Shown here in pieces: positions 1 to 5,378 of a DNA stretch of 5,378 bases. Made by a program: the position numbers and the translations under genes. Origin of the DNA: a bacterium. GTDB taxonomy: Bacteria; Zhuqueibacterota; Zhuqueibacteria; Residuimicrobiales; Residuimicrobiaceae. Position 1 is the first letter of the stretch. Every line of letters begins with the position of its first letter. The notes beneath the pieces were generated by a model. It ran no database searches and had not been told where the DNA came from. It worked only from the letters and a program-made list of their open reading frames with translations. The stretch spans positions 1 to 5,378 of the forward strand of contig JAAYTV010000004.1 in the NCBI GenBank assembly GCA_012523655.1, given 5' to 3'.

Positions 1-64
1 AGATAAAATAAAACGGACGCCGGCAGCCGGTGCGGGATTAATCCGTGTGAAGCAGAAAAACCCA

Positions 65-96
65 AGAACGAGGCAGGTCTACTGACGGCCTGTTCT
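65..96. terminator. Terminator-like hairpin, possibly bidirectional
   Basis: The arms AGAAC-G-AGGC (65-74) and GCCTGTTCT (88-96) pair over 9 bp with a single bulged G at 70 and a 13-base loop. On the + strand the hairpin is followed by only CTTTG, a poor U-tract. On the - strand it is followed, after a few bases, by a run of five T (complement of the A run at 56-60). This suggests transcription arriving from either side could end here, perhaps closing a gene left of the window. The stem is not very GC-rich and I could not calculate a folding energy. Confidence 0.3.
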
Positions 97-185
97 CTTT
101 GCATGGTGCTCCTGGCCATGTTAGCCGAAGGCTCTCATGCTCGGTGACAGCTTGCAGGAGAAATGGAGTGAGTGAAGAAAAAATC

Positions 186-214
186 TTGTATTTTAGGCCA
201 TTCCTTGGCATATT
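186..214 (+). promoter_or_regulatory. Weak sigma70-like promoter candidate for the ABC importer genes
   Basis: TTGTAT (186-191) and CATATT (209-214) are separated by exactly 17 bases, matching the sigma70 layout at four of six bases in each box. It lies about 180 bases ahead of the first ABC gene, in the only long non-coding stretch that could hold its promoter. Boxes this degenerate occur by chance, and the promoter rules of this lineage are unknown. Confidence 0.2.
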
Positions 215-394
215 TAAGCAGAGAAAGCCCGTATCGCCAATTCATTACAGGCCTATTCTTCGGCCTTTATCGCTTGTGGAGGACGACGCCTTGAGGCTCA
301 TGCCGGCTGCAGGCTGTCATCTTTTCAATCGAACAGTCGACATCCTGCTCGCAGCGCTCCAGAGCGAACCGCAACCGCTGATCGGTGAACGTTT

Positions 395-1630
395 ATGCGC
401 CGAGTGATCCTGTCTTTGCTTTTTTCCGCAGCCTGCCTTTGCTCATGTACCGGCAAAGGGGAGCATCGCATTCTGGTGTGGCATTCCATGCGACCGGTGG
501 AAGCGGATTTGTTGCGCAGGGAGCTGGCCGAATTCGCGCAACGCCATCCGGGCTGGGAATTCGATGAATTGTACTATCAAAACGAGACTGCGCGCACCAA
601 TTACATCATCTCGGCCTTGGGCGGATCCGGGCCGGAGCTTTTTTGGGGGGCCAACGACAACATCGGTCCTTTTGTCGAAATGGGCGTGATTCAGCCTTTG
701 GATGGGCTGGTCAGCCAGGCTTTTTTGGACAGTTTTCTCACCGAACCGTTCGCCGCGAACACCCGGCTGAACGGCCACCTCTGGCAAATTGCCGATCGAG
801 TCGGCAATCATCTCTGCCTGGTTTACAACAAAAAACTCATCGCCACACCGCCGCAGACCATGAGCGAATTGATCCGGGTGGGACAAAAACTCACTATCGA
901 TAGAGATGGTGACGGTAAACCGGAACAATATGCTCTGGTTTGGAATTATACCGAGCCTTTTTTCGCCGTGCCTTTCATCGGCGGCTATGGGGGGTGGATC
1001 ATCGACGAGGAGACCCGCACGCCGACCCTGAATACGGATGCGGTCGTCAAGGCCTGTCAGCTGATCTATGACCTGGGACATCGGTACCGCATCATTCCGC
1101 AGGAATGCGATTATGAGATCGCCAATGCCCTGTTCAAAGACGGCTACGCCGCCATGATCATCAATGGCAGCTGGTCCTGGGGCACCTATCTGGAGAACGG
1201 CATCGATATGGGCATCGCCCGGATACCCATGATCGATGAGACCGGATTGTGGCCCGCCCCTATGGTATCACCGCTGGGGTATTCGCTCAATGTCAACACC
1301 ACCGGAGCCGAGCGAGATATGGCTATGCGGCTTTTGCATCATCTGACCAGTACTGCGGTGCAACTGAAATTCACCCGACTTTCGGTTTCGCTGCCGTCGC
1401 GCAAGGACGGATTCACTTCATCCGAAGTGGTGGACAACCCGCTGGTCAGCGCTTCGTTGGCGCAGATGCGAGTCGGCCGCCCGATGTCGCCGATCACCGA
1501 AATGCGCTGGATCTGGGATGCCATGCGTCCCAGCTATCAAGCCATCTTTACCGGCCGAACCAAGCCGCAAGCGGCGGCACGCGCTATGCAGGCGCTCGCG
1601 GAAAAACTCATTCGAGAAAATAGGGAGTAA
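395..1630 (+). CDS. Sugar ABC transporter substrate-binding lipoprotein (MalE-like, CUT1 family)
   Basis: This 411-residue protein is a family 1 extracellular solute-binding protein that should capture a sugar or oligosaccharide in the periplasm and hand it to the two permeases encoded next. The N-terminus is a lipoprotein signal: basic MRR, a hydrophobic core, then lipobox L15-C-S-C18, with T at +2. The mature part follows E. coli MalE by eye: GPELFW with W84 and a nearby D88, YNKKL (144-148), DYEIANALF (239-247), AMIINGSWSW (253-262) and a C-terminal WIWDAMR (372-378) where MalE has a sugar-stacking tryptophan region. A D-R-D-G-D-G loop (169-174) resembles the calcium-type acidic loops found in many sugar-binding proteins. 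The start is well fixed: an in-frame TGA lies at 386-388, just two codons upstream, and a weak GGTGA precedes the ATG by six bases. The next gene follows after 7 bases, so they are surely co-transcribed. The substrate is not certain; maltodextrin is only a family-based guess. Confidence 0.93.
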   Translation: MRRVILSLLFSAACLCSCTGKGEHRILVWHSMRPVEADLLRRELAEFAQRHPGWEFDELYYQNETARTNYIISALGGSGPELFWGANDNIGPFVEMGVIQPLDGLVSQAFLDSFLTEPFAANTRLNGHLWQIADRVGNHLCLVYNKKLIATPPQTMSELIRVGQKLTIDRDGDGKPEQYALVWNYTEPFFAVPFIGGYGGWIIDEETRTPTLNTDAVVKACQLIYDLGHRYRIIPQECDYEIANALFKDGYAAMIINGSWSWGTYLENGIDMGIARIPMIDETGLWPAPMVSPLGYSLNVNTTGAERDMAMRLLHHLTSTAVQLKFTRLSVSLPSRKDGFTSSEVVDNPLVSASLAQMRVGRPMSPITEMRWIWDAMRPSYQAIFTGRTKPQAAARAMQALAEKLIRENRE

Positions 1631-1637
1631 TACGGCC

Positions 1638-2525
1638 ATGAGCGGCACCGACCTGCAAAAGAACCGGTTGGCTTATCTTTTCACCATGCCCGCTTTTTTC
1701 CTCATGGCCCTGATGATCGTCTATCCTTTTATCTACAACGTCGTGATCTCTTTTTCCAACATGAACCTGAGTCATTTTCGCGATTGGCATATGGTGGGCG
1801 GCCGCAATTATCTGCAGGTGTTCACCGATGCCTCTTTCTGGTACTATTTGCGTAAAACCATCCTCTGGACCGCCATCAATGTTTTCTTCCATGTGACCAT
1901 CGGCGTTTCTCTGGCGCTGATCCTGAACGAAGACATCAAGGGTAAAACCATTTTTCGCACGCTCTTGATTCTGCCTTGGGCGGTGCCGCAGTATATCACC
2001 GCGCTCACCTGGCGCGGACTGTTCAACGCCGAATACGGCTCGGTGAATCTGCTGTTGGGAAAACTGTTTGGCATCAGCGTGCCCTGGTTGACCACGGAGT
2101 GGGGCGCCTTTACCGCCTGCCTGATCACCAACATCTGGCTGGGTTTTCCCTTTATGATGATTATCGCGCTGGGGGGCCTGCAGAGCATCCCCGCTGAATT
2201 GTACGAAGCAGCGGAAATCGACGGTTCGAGCTGGCACCACAAACTGCGCCACATCACGCTGCCGCTGCTCAAACCGGTCATGGTGCCGGCTATCACGTTG
2301 GGCGTGATATGGACTTTTAATAATTTCAATGTGGTCTGGCTGGTCAGCAACGGCGGCGAGCCTTCTGATCGCACCCATATTCTGGTGTCATGGATTTACA
2401 AGAGCGCGTTCACCTATTTTCGCATCGGCCATGCCGCCGCTTTCTCTATGATCATCTTTGCGATCCTGCTGCTGTTCAGCTGGAATTTTATCCGCCGCAC
2501 CAAGGCGTCGGAGACGGTTTATTAA
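1638..2525 (+). CDS. Sugar ABC transporter permease, MalF-like (CUT1)
   Basis: A 295-residue inner-membrane permease subunit that forms one half of the sugar channel with the MalG-like protein. Six hydrophobic segments are visible, at about 12-39, 71-96, 104-125, 157-181, 212-236 and 265-285. The EAA loop that docks with the ATPase is intact: E190-A-A-E-I-D-G196 through L208-P209. Other family signatures are ILPWAVPQYI (111-120), GLQSIPAELYEAA (180-192) and FNNFNVVWLV (227-236). It lacks the large periplasmic insertion and extra N-terminal helices that make E. coli MalF about 514 residues; the compact form is the common one outside enterobacteria. The ATG at 1638 is preceded by AGGGAG (1622-1627) and lies 7 bases after the binding-protein stop. 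An upstream in-frame extension to 1518 would overlap the binding protein by over 100 bases and add a non-membrane basic stretch, so it is rejected. Confidence 0.94.
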   Translation: MSGTDLQKNRLAYLFTMPAFFLMALMIVYPFIYNVVISFSNMNLSHFRDWHMVGGRNYLQVFTDASFWYYLRKTILWTAINVFFHVTIGVSLALILNEDIKGKTIFRTLLILPWAVPQYITALTWRGLFNAEYGSVNLLLGKLFGISVPWLTTEWGAFTACLITNIWLGFPFMMIIALGGLQSIPAELYEAAEIDGSSWHHKLRHITLPLLKPVMVPAITLGVIWTFNNFNVVWLVSNGGEPSDRTHILVSWIYKSAFTYFRIGHAAAFSMIIFAILLLFSWNFIRRTKASETVY

Positions 2526-2549
2526 AAAAAAGGATCGGGCAGCAATCGT

Positions 2550-2565
2550 GGAGAGCGGGTTCTCC
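2550..2565 (+). other. Small hairpin in the spacer between the two permease genes
   Basis: GGAGA (2550-2554) and TCTCC (2561-2565) form a 5-bp stem with a 6-base loop, 25 bases after the MalF-like stop. No U-run follows, so it is not a canonical terminator. It could mark an RNA processing or stabilising site within the polycistronic message, or be chance. The same spacer begins with eight A (2524-2531), two of which belong to the TAA stop codon. Confidence 0.25.
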
Positions 2566-2647
2566 TTGAGGGTTATGACCGGTCCGCTGTTCTGGTATAG
2601 GATGAATGAAGCAAGGACGGTTTATCGAACGGACGTTTTTTCACGCC

Positions 2648-2652
2648 GGGAT
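2648..2652 (+). promoter_or_regulatory. Ribosome binding site deciding the MalG-like start
   Basis: GGGAT lies seven bases ahead of the ATG at 2660, a normal spacing. The alternative in-frame ATG at 2651 overlaps this motif. The ATG at 2606 has AGGA only three bases upstream and would add an 18-residue polar N-terminus atypical of the family. This favours 2660 as the start. Confidence 0.45.
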
Positions 2653-2659
2653 GTTGAAT

Positions 2660-3502
2660 ATGCGCAAGCCTCGTGAGTTGTCTTTAGCGGGAAAATTCGG
2701 CGCCTATGCCGTACTGATCGTGTTTACCCTGTTCGCGATTTACCCGATTTTGCAAGTGATCTCCATTTCGTTGCGCCCAGGCGACCGGCTGCTGAGCAAA
2801 TCCCTGGCCATCATTCCGCCGGATGCGACGCTCTCCACCTACACACGCCTCTTCACCCAGGAGCCGTTTCTACGCTGGTTGGCCAACAGCGTGGTCGTGT
2901 CCCTGACAGTGACCGCCATCGGCACCGGGCTGGCGGCGATGGCCGGATACGCGTTTTCGCGCTATAAATTCCGCGGTCGCGACGCGGCCATGATCGGTCT
3001 CATCACCACGCAGATGTTTCCCGTGACCATGCTGCTCTTGCCGTTGTTTATTCTGATCATCAAGATCAAGGCGTATGACAATTATCTTGGGCTGATCATC
3101 GCCTATTCCGCAACCGCTCTGCCTTTCACCATCTGGCAGATGAAAGGATTTTACGACACCATACCTTACAGCTTGGAGGAGGCTGCGAGCATTGACGGCT
3201 GCTCGCCGCAGGTCACCTTCTGGCGCATTGTGCTGCCGCTGGCAGCGCCGGCCCTGGTGATCACCGCTCTGTTTTCCTTCATGACCGCCTGGAGCGAGTA
3301 TCTGGTCGCTGCCGTGCTCATTCAGGACAAAACCATGTTTACGCTGCCGCTGGGGCTGAAAATGTTCCAGTCTAATATGGAAGTGGCGTGGGGATTGTAT
3401 TCGGCCGGTGCGGTGGTTGTGAGTCTTCCGGTCGTACTGCTTTTTTTATTCCTCAGCCGCTGGCTTGTTTCGGGTCTCACATTGGGAAGCGTCAAGGGGT
3501 GA
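2660..3502 (+). CDS. Sugar ABC transporter permease, MalG-like (CUT1)
   Basis: A 280-residue inner-membrane permease, the second half of the sugar channel. Six hydrophobic segments are seen at about 14-38, 74-99, 110-134, 142-164, 196-221 and 246-272. The ATPase-docking EAA loop is intact: L172-E-E-A-A-S-I-D-G180 followed by L192-P193. Typical MalG-group features include NSVVVSL (76-82), GYAFSRYKFRGR (96-107), TQMFPVTMLLLPLF (117-130), LPFTIWQMKGFY (154-165) and a C-terminal stretch ending GLTLGSVKG, very like other MalG ends. The chosen ATG gives a standard length; a longer version from 2606 is possible but poorly supported. It lies 134 bases after the MalF-like gene, more than is usual for this pair, but is still on the same strand and most likely in the same operon. 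A stem-loop overlaps its stop codon. No ATPase gene follows; such systems often share an MsiK/MalK-type ATPase encoded elsewhere. Confidence 0.93.
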   Translation: MRKPRELSLAGKFGAYAVLIVFTLFAIYPILQVISISLRPGDRLLSKSLAIIPPDATLSTYTRLFTQEPFLRWLANSVVVSLTVTAIGTGLAAMAGYAFSRYKFRGRDAAMIGLITTQMFPVTMLLLPLFILIIKIKAYDNYLGLIIAYSATALPFTIWQMKGFYDTIPYSLEEAASIDGCSPQVTFWRIVLPLAAPALVITALFSFMTAWSEYLVAAVLIQDKTMFTLPLGLKMFQSNMEVAWGLYSAGAVVVSLPVVLLFLFLSRWLVSGLTLGSVKG

Positions 3503-3510
3503 TGACGCTT
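3487..3510 (+). other. Perfect stem-loop straddling the MalG-like stop codon
   Basis: AAGCGTCA (3487-3494) and TGACGCTT (3503-3510) are perfect 8-base inverted arms around an 8-base loop whose last three bases are the TGA stop of the MalG-like gene. The following sequence (GAGCGGATTCGG) has no U-run, so it does not fit an intrinsic terminator. It may be a 3'-end stabiliser, a Rho-associated 3' end, or a protein-binding inverted repeat. It marks the probable end of the ABC gene group. Confidence 0.4.
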
Positions 3511-3574
3511 GAGCGGATTCGGTCCCATGCGCCCGCACAATGAGTCAATCAGCACGCGTTCGGCTACTTTCTGC

Positions 3575-3603
3575 TTGTTTTTACCAGCTGATTTAGCTAA
3601 TAT
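3575..3603 (+). promoter_or_regulatory. Sigma70-like promoter candidate for the receptor gene
   Basis: TTGTTT (3575-3580) and TAATAT (3598-3603) are separated by exactly 17 bases. The -10 box matches the TATAAT consensus at four of six positions and sits in locally AT-rich sequence that contrasts with the surrounding GC-rich DNA. Transcription would start near 3610, leaving a leader of about 250 bases. Confidence 0.35.
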
Positions 3604-3716
3604 GAATACGTCAAATTGAGCAAAGAGGGCGTCAAGCATGGACCCGCTGCTGATGAGGGGAAATGCAGGGGTGGATCTCGCCTTCATGATCCCTTGAAAC
3701 AAGGATGGAATACTTC

Positions 3717-3746
3717 TTTGTTTAATCCTGGGATTTATTATACTTC
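3717..3746 (+). promoter_or_regulatory. Alternative promoter candidate closer to the receptor
   Basis: TTGTTT (3718-3723) and TATACT (3739-3744) are 15 bases apart, short for sigma70. The same stretch can be read as a loose Bacteroidetes-type layout, TTTG (3717-3720) with TATACTTC (3739-3746) 18 bases downstream, though the second box matches the TAnnTTTG pattern only partly. It would give a leader of about 110 bases. Confidence 0.22.
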
Positions 3747-3848
3747 CTATCTGTTCCCGCTTCCGCGAGATTCGAATGAACACGTGCGACCACGCTCTCT
3801 GACCGAGCCTGAGTATAGCCATCGATGTTTGCCTCGTTTCTAAATTGC

Positions 3849-3852
3849 GGAG
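3849..3852 (+). promoter_or_regulatory. Ribosome binding site of the receptor gene
   Basis: GGAG lies seven bases before the ATG at 3860, in the sequence GCGGAGACC. It supports this ATG, which is the first ATG in the frame after the upstream stop TGA at 3800-3802 and is immediately followed by a good signal peptide. Confidence 0.6.
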
Positions 3853-3859
3853 ACCTTCT

Positions 3860-5378
3860 ATGAGACGCTTGCTGAACCGGATTCCTCTGATGTTCTTCCT
3901 TTGCGCCCTGCACCCTCTAGCCCTGCCGGCCGGAACCACCGGCAAAATAGCCGGACAGGTGATCGATGCCGCCAGCAAAGAGGCTTTGCCGGGCGCGAAC
4001 ATTGTCATCGAGGGAACCATGATGGGCGCGGTAACGGATATCGACGGCCATTATGTGATTCTCAATCTTCCCCCCGGCGCCTACGTCGTGACGGCCAAGA
4101 TGATCGGTTACACTGCTATGCGCATGGAAAACGTCAATGTCTCAATCGATCTGACAACGACTTTGGACTTTAAGCTCTCCAGCACGGTGCTGAATCTCGG
4201 CGAATCGATCACGGTGCTGGCGGAGCGGCCGATGGTGGTCAAGGACCAAACAGCGACTACCGCGGTGATGGGCGCCGAAAACATTCAAGCCCTGCCGGTC
4301 ACCGAGATCGCCGAAGCCATCGAACTGCAGGCCGGTCTCATCAAAGACGCAGGCGGCGGTCTGCACATACGAGGAGGCCGCAGCGGTGAAATGAGCTATT
4401 GGATCGACGGGATCCCGGTCACTGATGTCTATGACGGCTCCAGCGTAGTGGATGTCAACAAAAACATGGTGCAGGAACTACAGGTTGTATCCGGAGCCTT
4501 TAACGCGGAATACGGACAGGCCATGTCCGGCATCGTCAACATCGCCACCAAAGAAGGCAGCAATAAATGGGGCGGCAGCCTCAGCACGTATTTTGGCGAT
4601 TTTCTCAGCAATCACGACGATATATTTATGAACATAAAGGATATCAATCCGGCCGCGATCCGCAACATTGACGCGAGCATCCAGGGCCCGCTGAAAAAGG
4701 ACAAGCTGTTCGTTTATCTGAACAGCCGCGCCATCCATTTCGATGGCTATCACTACGGACAACGACGCTACACGCCCGGCGCGGTGACGATGCTCGCGGA
4801 GGGTATCCCGGGAGCTTACCTGCGGCAGTATATGCCGGAGTATCTGCCGTTGGCAAGAGAGGGTCGCAACGATACCTACGGCATTCCCTACGTGTTGGGC
4901 TCCAATGTGCATGCGGATTCTCTGATCGTCGCGCAAAATCTTCCGCAAAATTTTATGGGCAATGCGGATTCGTTGTTCGCCGTGCTGTATCAGCAGTATC
5001 GTCATGCCCATCAGGGCGGACGCGGCGATGACGCCTATGTCGCCATGAACTGGAACCGCAAGTATTACGCTCAGGGCAAACTGATTTACAAATTGACGCC
5101 AAATTTCAAGATTGCCTATAACCTGATCTATGACGATATTCACTATCAAGATTACAATCGCGACTACAAATATAATCCCGATGGACAAGCGCAGCAATTC
5201 CGCATCGGCCAGACGCATATCGCGCAAGTGACCCACACGCTGTCACAGCGCACCTTCTATACCATGGGGATCTCTTATTTCAGCAAAGAATACCGCCGCC
5301 ATACCTACGAGGATGCCCATGACGCTCGTTATGTGCATCCGGATCTGAGCATTCAGAATCCGTTCAGCTTTAAAAGCG
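3860..5378 (+). CDS. TonB-dependent outer-membrane receptor with carboxypeptidase-regulatory-like domain (3' end beyond window)
   Basis: The frame is open for 506 codons to the window edge, so only the N-terminal half or less is seen. Residues 1-24 form a Sec signal peptide (basic MRRLLNR, hydrophobic core, ALPA at the cleavage end). Residues about 28-107 are a carboxypeptidase-regulatory-like beta-sandwich: GKIAGQVIDAASKEALPGAN (28-47), TDIDGHYVILNLPPGAY (59-75). ESITVLAERP (115-124) is a plausible TonB-box region. The plug domain spans about 125-233, with LHIRGGRSGEMSYWIDGIPV (168-187), VVSGAFNAEYGQAMSGIVNI (209-228). From about 236 the barrel begins (GGSLSTYFGDF, then ASIQGPLKKDKLFVYLNSR). 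The protein should sit in the outer membrane and import a ligand with TonB-ExbBD energy. The neighbouring sugar ABC importer hints at a carbohydrate ligand, but this is inference. No SusD-like partner is visible. Related receptors of the Oar or SusC type share this N-terminal design, so a structural or export-linked role cannot be excluded. Confidence 0.92.
   Translation, partial: MRRLLNRIPLMFFLCALHPLALPAGTTGKIAGQVIDAASKEALPGANIVIEGTMMGAVTDIDGHYVILNLPPGAYVVTAKMIGYTAMRMENVNVSIDLTTTLDFKLSSTVLNLGESITVLAERPMVVKDQTATTAVMGAENIQALPVTEIAEAIELQAGLIKDAGGGLHIRGGRSGEMSYWIDGIPVTDVYDGSSVVDVNKNMVQELQVVSGAFNAEYGQAMSGIVNIATKEGSNKWGGSLSTYFGDFLSNHDDIFMNIKDINPAAIRNIDASIQGPLKKDKLFVYLNSRAIHFDGYHYGQRRYTPGAVTMLAEGIPGAYLRQYMPEYLPLAREGRNDTYGIPYVLGSNVHADSLIVAQNLPQNFMGNADSLFAVLYQQYRHAHQGGRGDDAYVAMNWNRKYYAQGKLIYKLTPNFKIAYNLIYDDIHYQDYNRDYKYNPDGQAQQFRIGQTHIAQVTHTLSQRTFYTMGISYFSKEYRRHTYEDAHDARYVHPDLSIQNPFSFKS

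Larger units (their letters stand above)
1..394. other. Upstream region without a supported gene
   Basis: No reading frame here looks like a conserved protein. In the + strand, one frame has stops at 4-6 and 145-147. A second is open from the window edge to a TGA at 83-85 (27 codons of unremarkable composition), so the tail of an upstream gene cannot be fully excluded. The third has stops at 9-11, 39-41 and 48-50, then stays open to 405-407 without recognisable family features. The stretch contains a perfect 10-base palindrome GGATTAATCC (35-44), a terminator-like hairpin (65-96), a small hairpin AGGCC/GGCCT (249-266) followed by TTTAT-like sequence, and a weak promoter candidate. I read it as the 5' regulatory region of the ABC importer genes. 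Confidence 0.5.
3503..3859 (+). other. Non-coding leader region of the receptor gene
   Basis: These 357 bases separate the ABC genes from the receptor. No convincing protein is encoded; the one longer open frame (3616-3843, TTG start) has no recognisable features. The stretch contains two promoter candidates, a hairpin CCTTG-AAA-CAAGG (3692-3704), a CACGTG palindrome (3781-3786) and, at its end, the receptor ribosome binding site. Its length and promoter-like content suggest the receptor is transcribed separately, with a 5' leader of roughly 100 to 250 bases depending on which promoter is used. Confidence 0.5.

Noticed and set aside
1..394. Possible cobalamin or other riboswitch in the upstream region
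   Set aside because: A few GC-rich repeats looked suggestive, but none of the conserved boxes of known riboswitches that I can recall are present in order.
99..407. Open frame of 102 codons from a TTG, overlapping the binding-protein start by 13 bases
   Set aside because: No recognisable motif, no good ribosome binding site, odd composition rich in R, C and H. The short overlap could suggest coupling but nothing else supports a gene.
443..1081. Long - strand open frame opposite the binding protein
   Set aside because: Antisense shadow of a clearly conserved + strand gene; the - strand protein has no family features.
1608..2378. Long - strand open frame opposite the MalF-like permease
   Set aside because: Shadow; rich in H, Q, R and D as expected from the reverse of hydrophobic codons.
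2606..2659. Longer MalG-like start at ATG 2606
   Set aside because: The Shine-Dalgarno-like AGGA is only three bases away, and the added 18 residues are polar and unlike the family N-terminus. The ATG at 2660 has a better spaced GGGAT.
3650..3672. CTGATGAG followed by GAAA, like a hammerhead ribozyme core
   Set aside because: Only three bases lie between the two core elements, leaving no stem II, and no flanking stems I or III pair up.
3616..3843. 75-codon open frame in the receptor leader
   Set aside because: TTG start, no clear ribosome binding site, no recognisable motif, and it overlaps promoter-like AT-rich sequence.
4478..5236. Long - strand open frame of 252 codons opposite the receptor, with a hydrophobic stretch
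   Set aside because: The receptor frame on the + strand has signal peptide, regulatory-like, plug and barrel features throughout, so this is a shadow. The hydrophobic V/I run mirrors N/D/Y-rich receptor codons.

Overview
The window holds four genes on the + strand, all to do with uptake across the cell envelope. Three are consecutive components of a carbohydrate ABC importer of the maltose type (CUT1 family): a lipoprotein substrate-binding protein (395-1630), a MalF-like permease (1638-2525) and a MalG-like permease (2660-3502). After a 357-base gap comes the first ~506 residues of a TonB-dependent outer-membrane receptor (3860 to the window end). It carries an N-terminal carboxypeptidase-regulatory-like domain and runs off the window. 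No ATPase of the ABC importer and no SusD-like lipoprotein is visible here.

The organism is most likely a diderm bacterium of the wider Fibrobacteres-Chlorobi-Bacteroidetes neighbourhood, for example a Calditrichota/KSB1-like or Ignavibacteria-like lineage. This is inferred from the receptor architecture (regulatory-like beta domain, plug, then a barrel start with 'GPLKKDK' and 'YGQRRYTP' style segments), the lack of an adjacent SusD, the moderate GC content, and the pairing with a MalEFG-type system whose binding protein is a lipoprotein. No taxonomic marker is present, so this is a guess from style.

Layout: 1-394 shows no convincing gene. It has a terminator-like hairpin (65-96), a short palindrome (35-44) and a weak promoter candidate. 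395-2525 is a tight pair with a 7-base spacer. 2526-2659 is an unusually long 134-base spacer before the second permease, with an A8 run and a small hairpin. A stem-loop straddles the stop codon of the second permease (3487-3510). 3503-3859 is non-coding, with one good sigma70-like promoter candidate, and leads into the receptor.

Working model: the receptor moves an oligosaccharide or other large ligand across the outer membrane using TonB energy. The lipoprotein catches a sugar in the periplasm and delivers it to the MalF/MalG-type channel, powered by an ATPase encoded elsewhere. The ABC part rests on clear family motifs. The functional link to the receptor is only inferred from adjacency, and the receptor probably has its own promoter. 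I found no evidence of a novel system, CRISPR array, mobile element or RNA gene.
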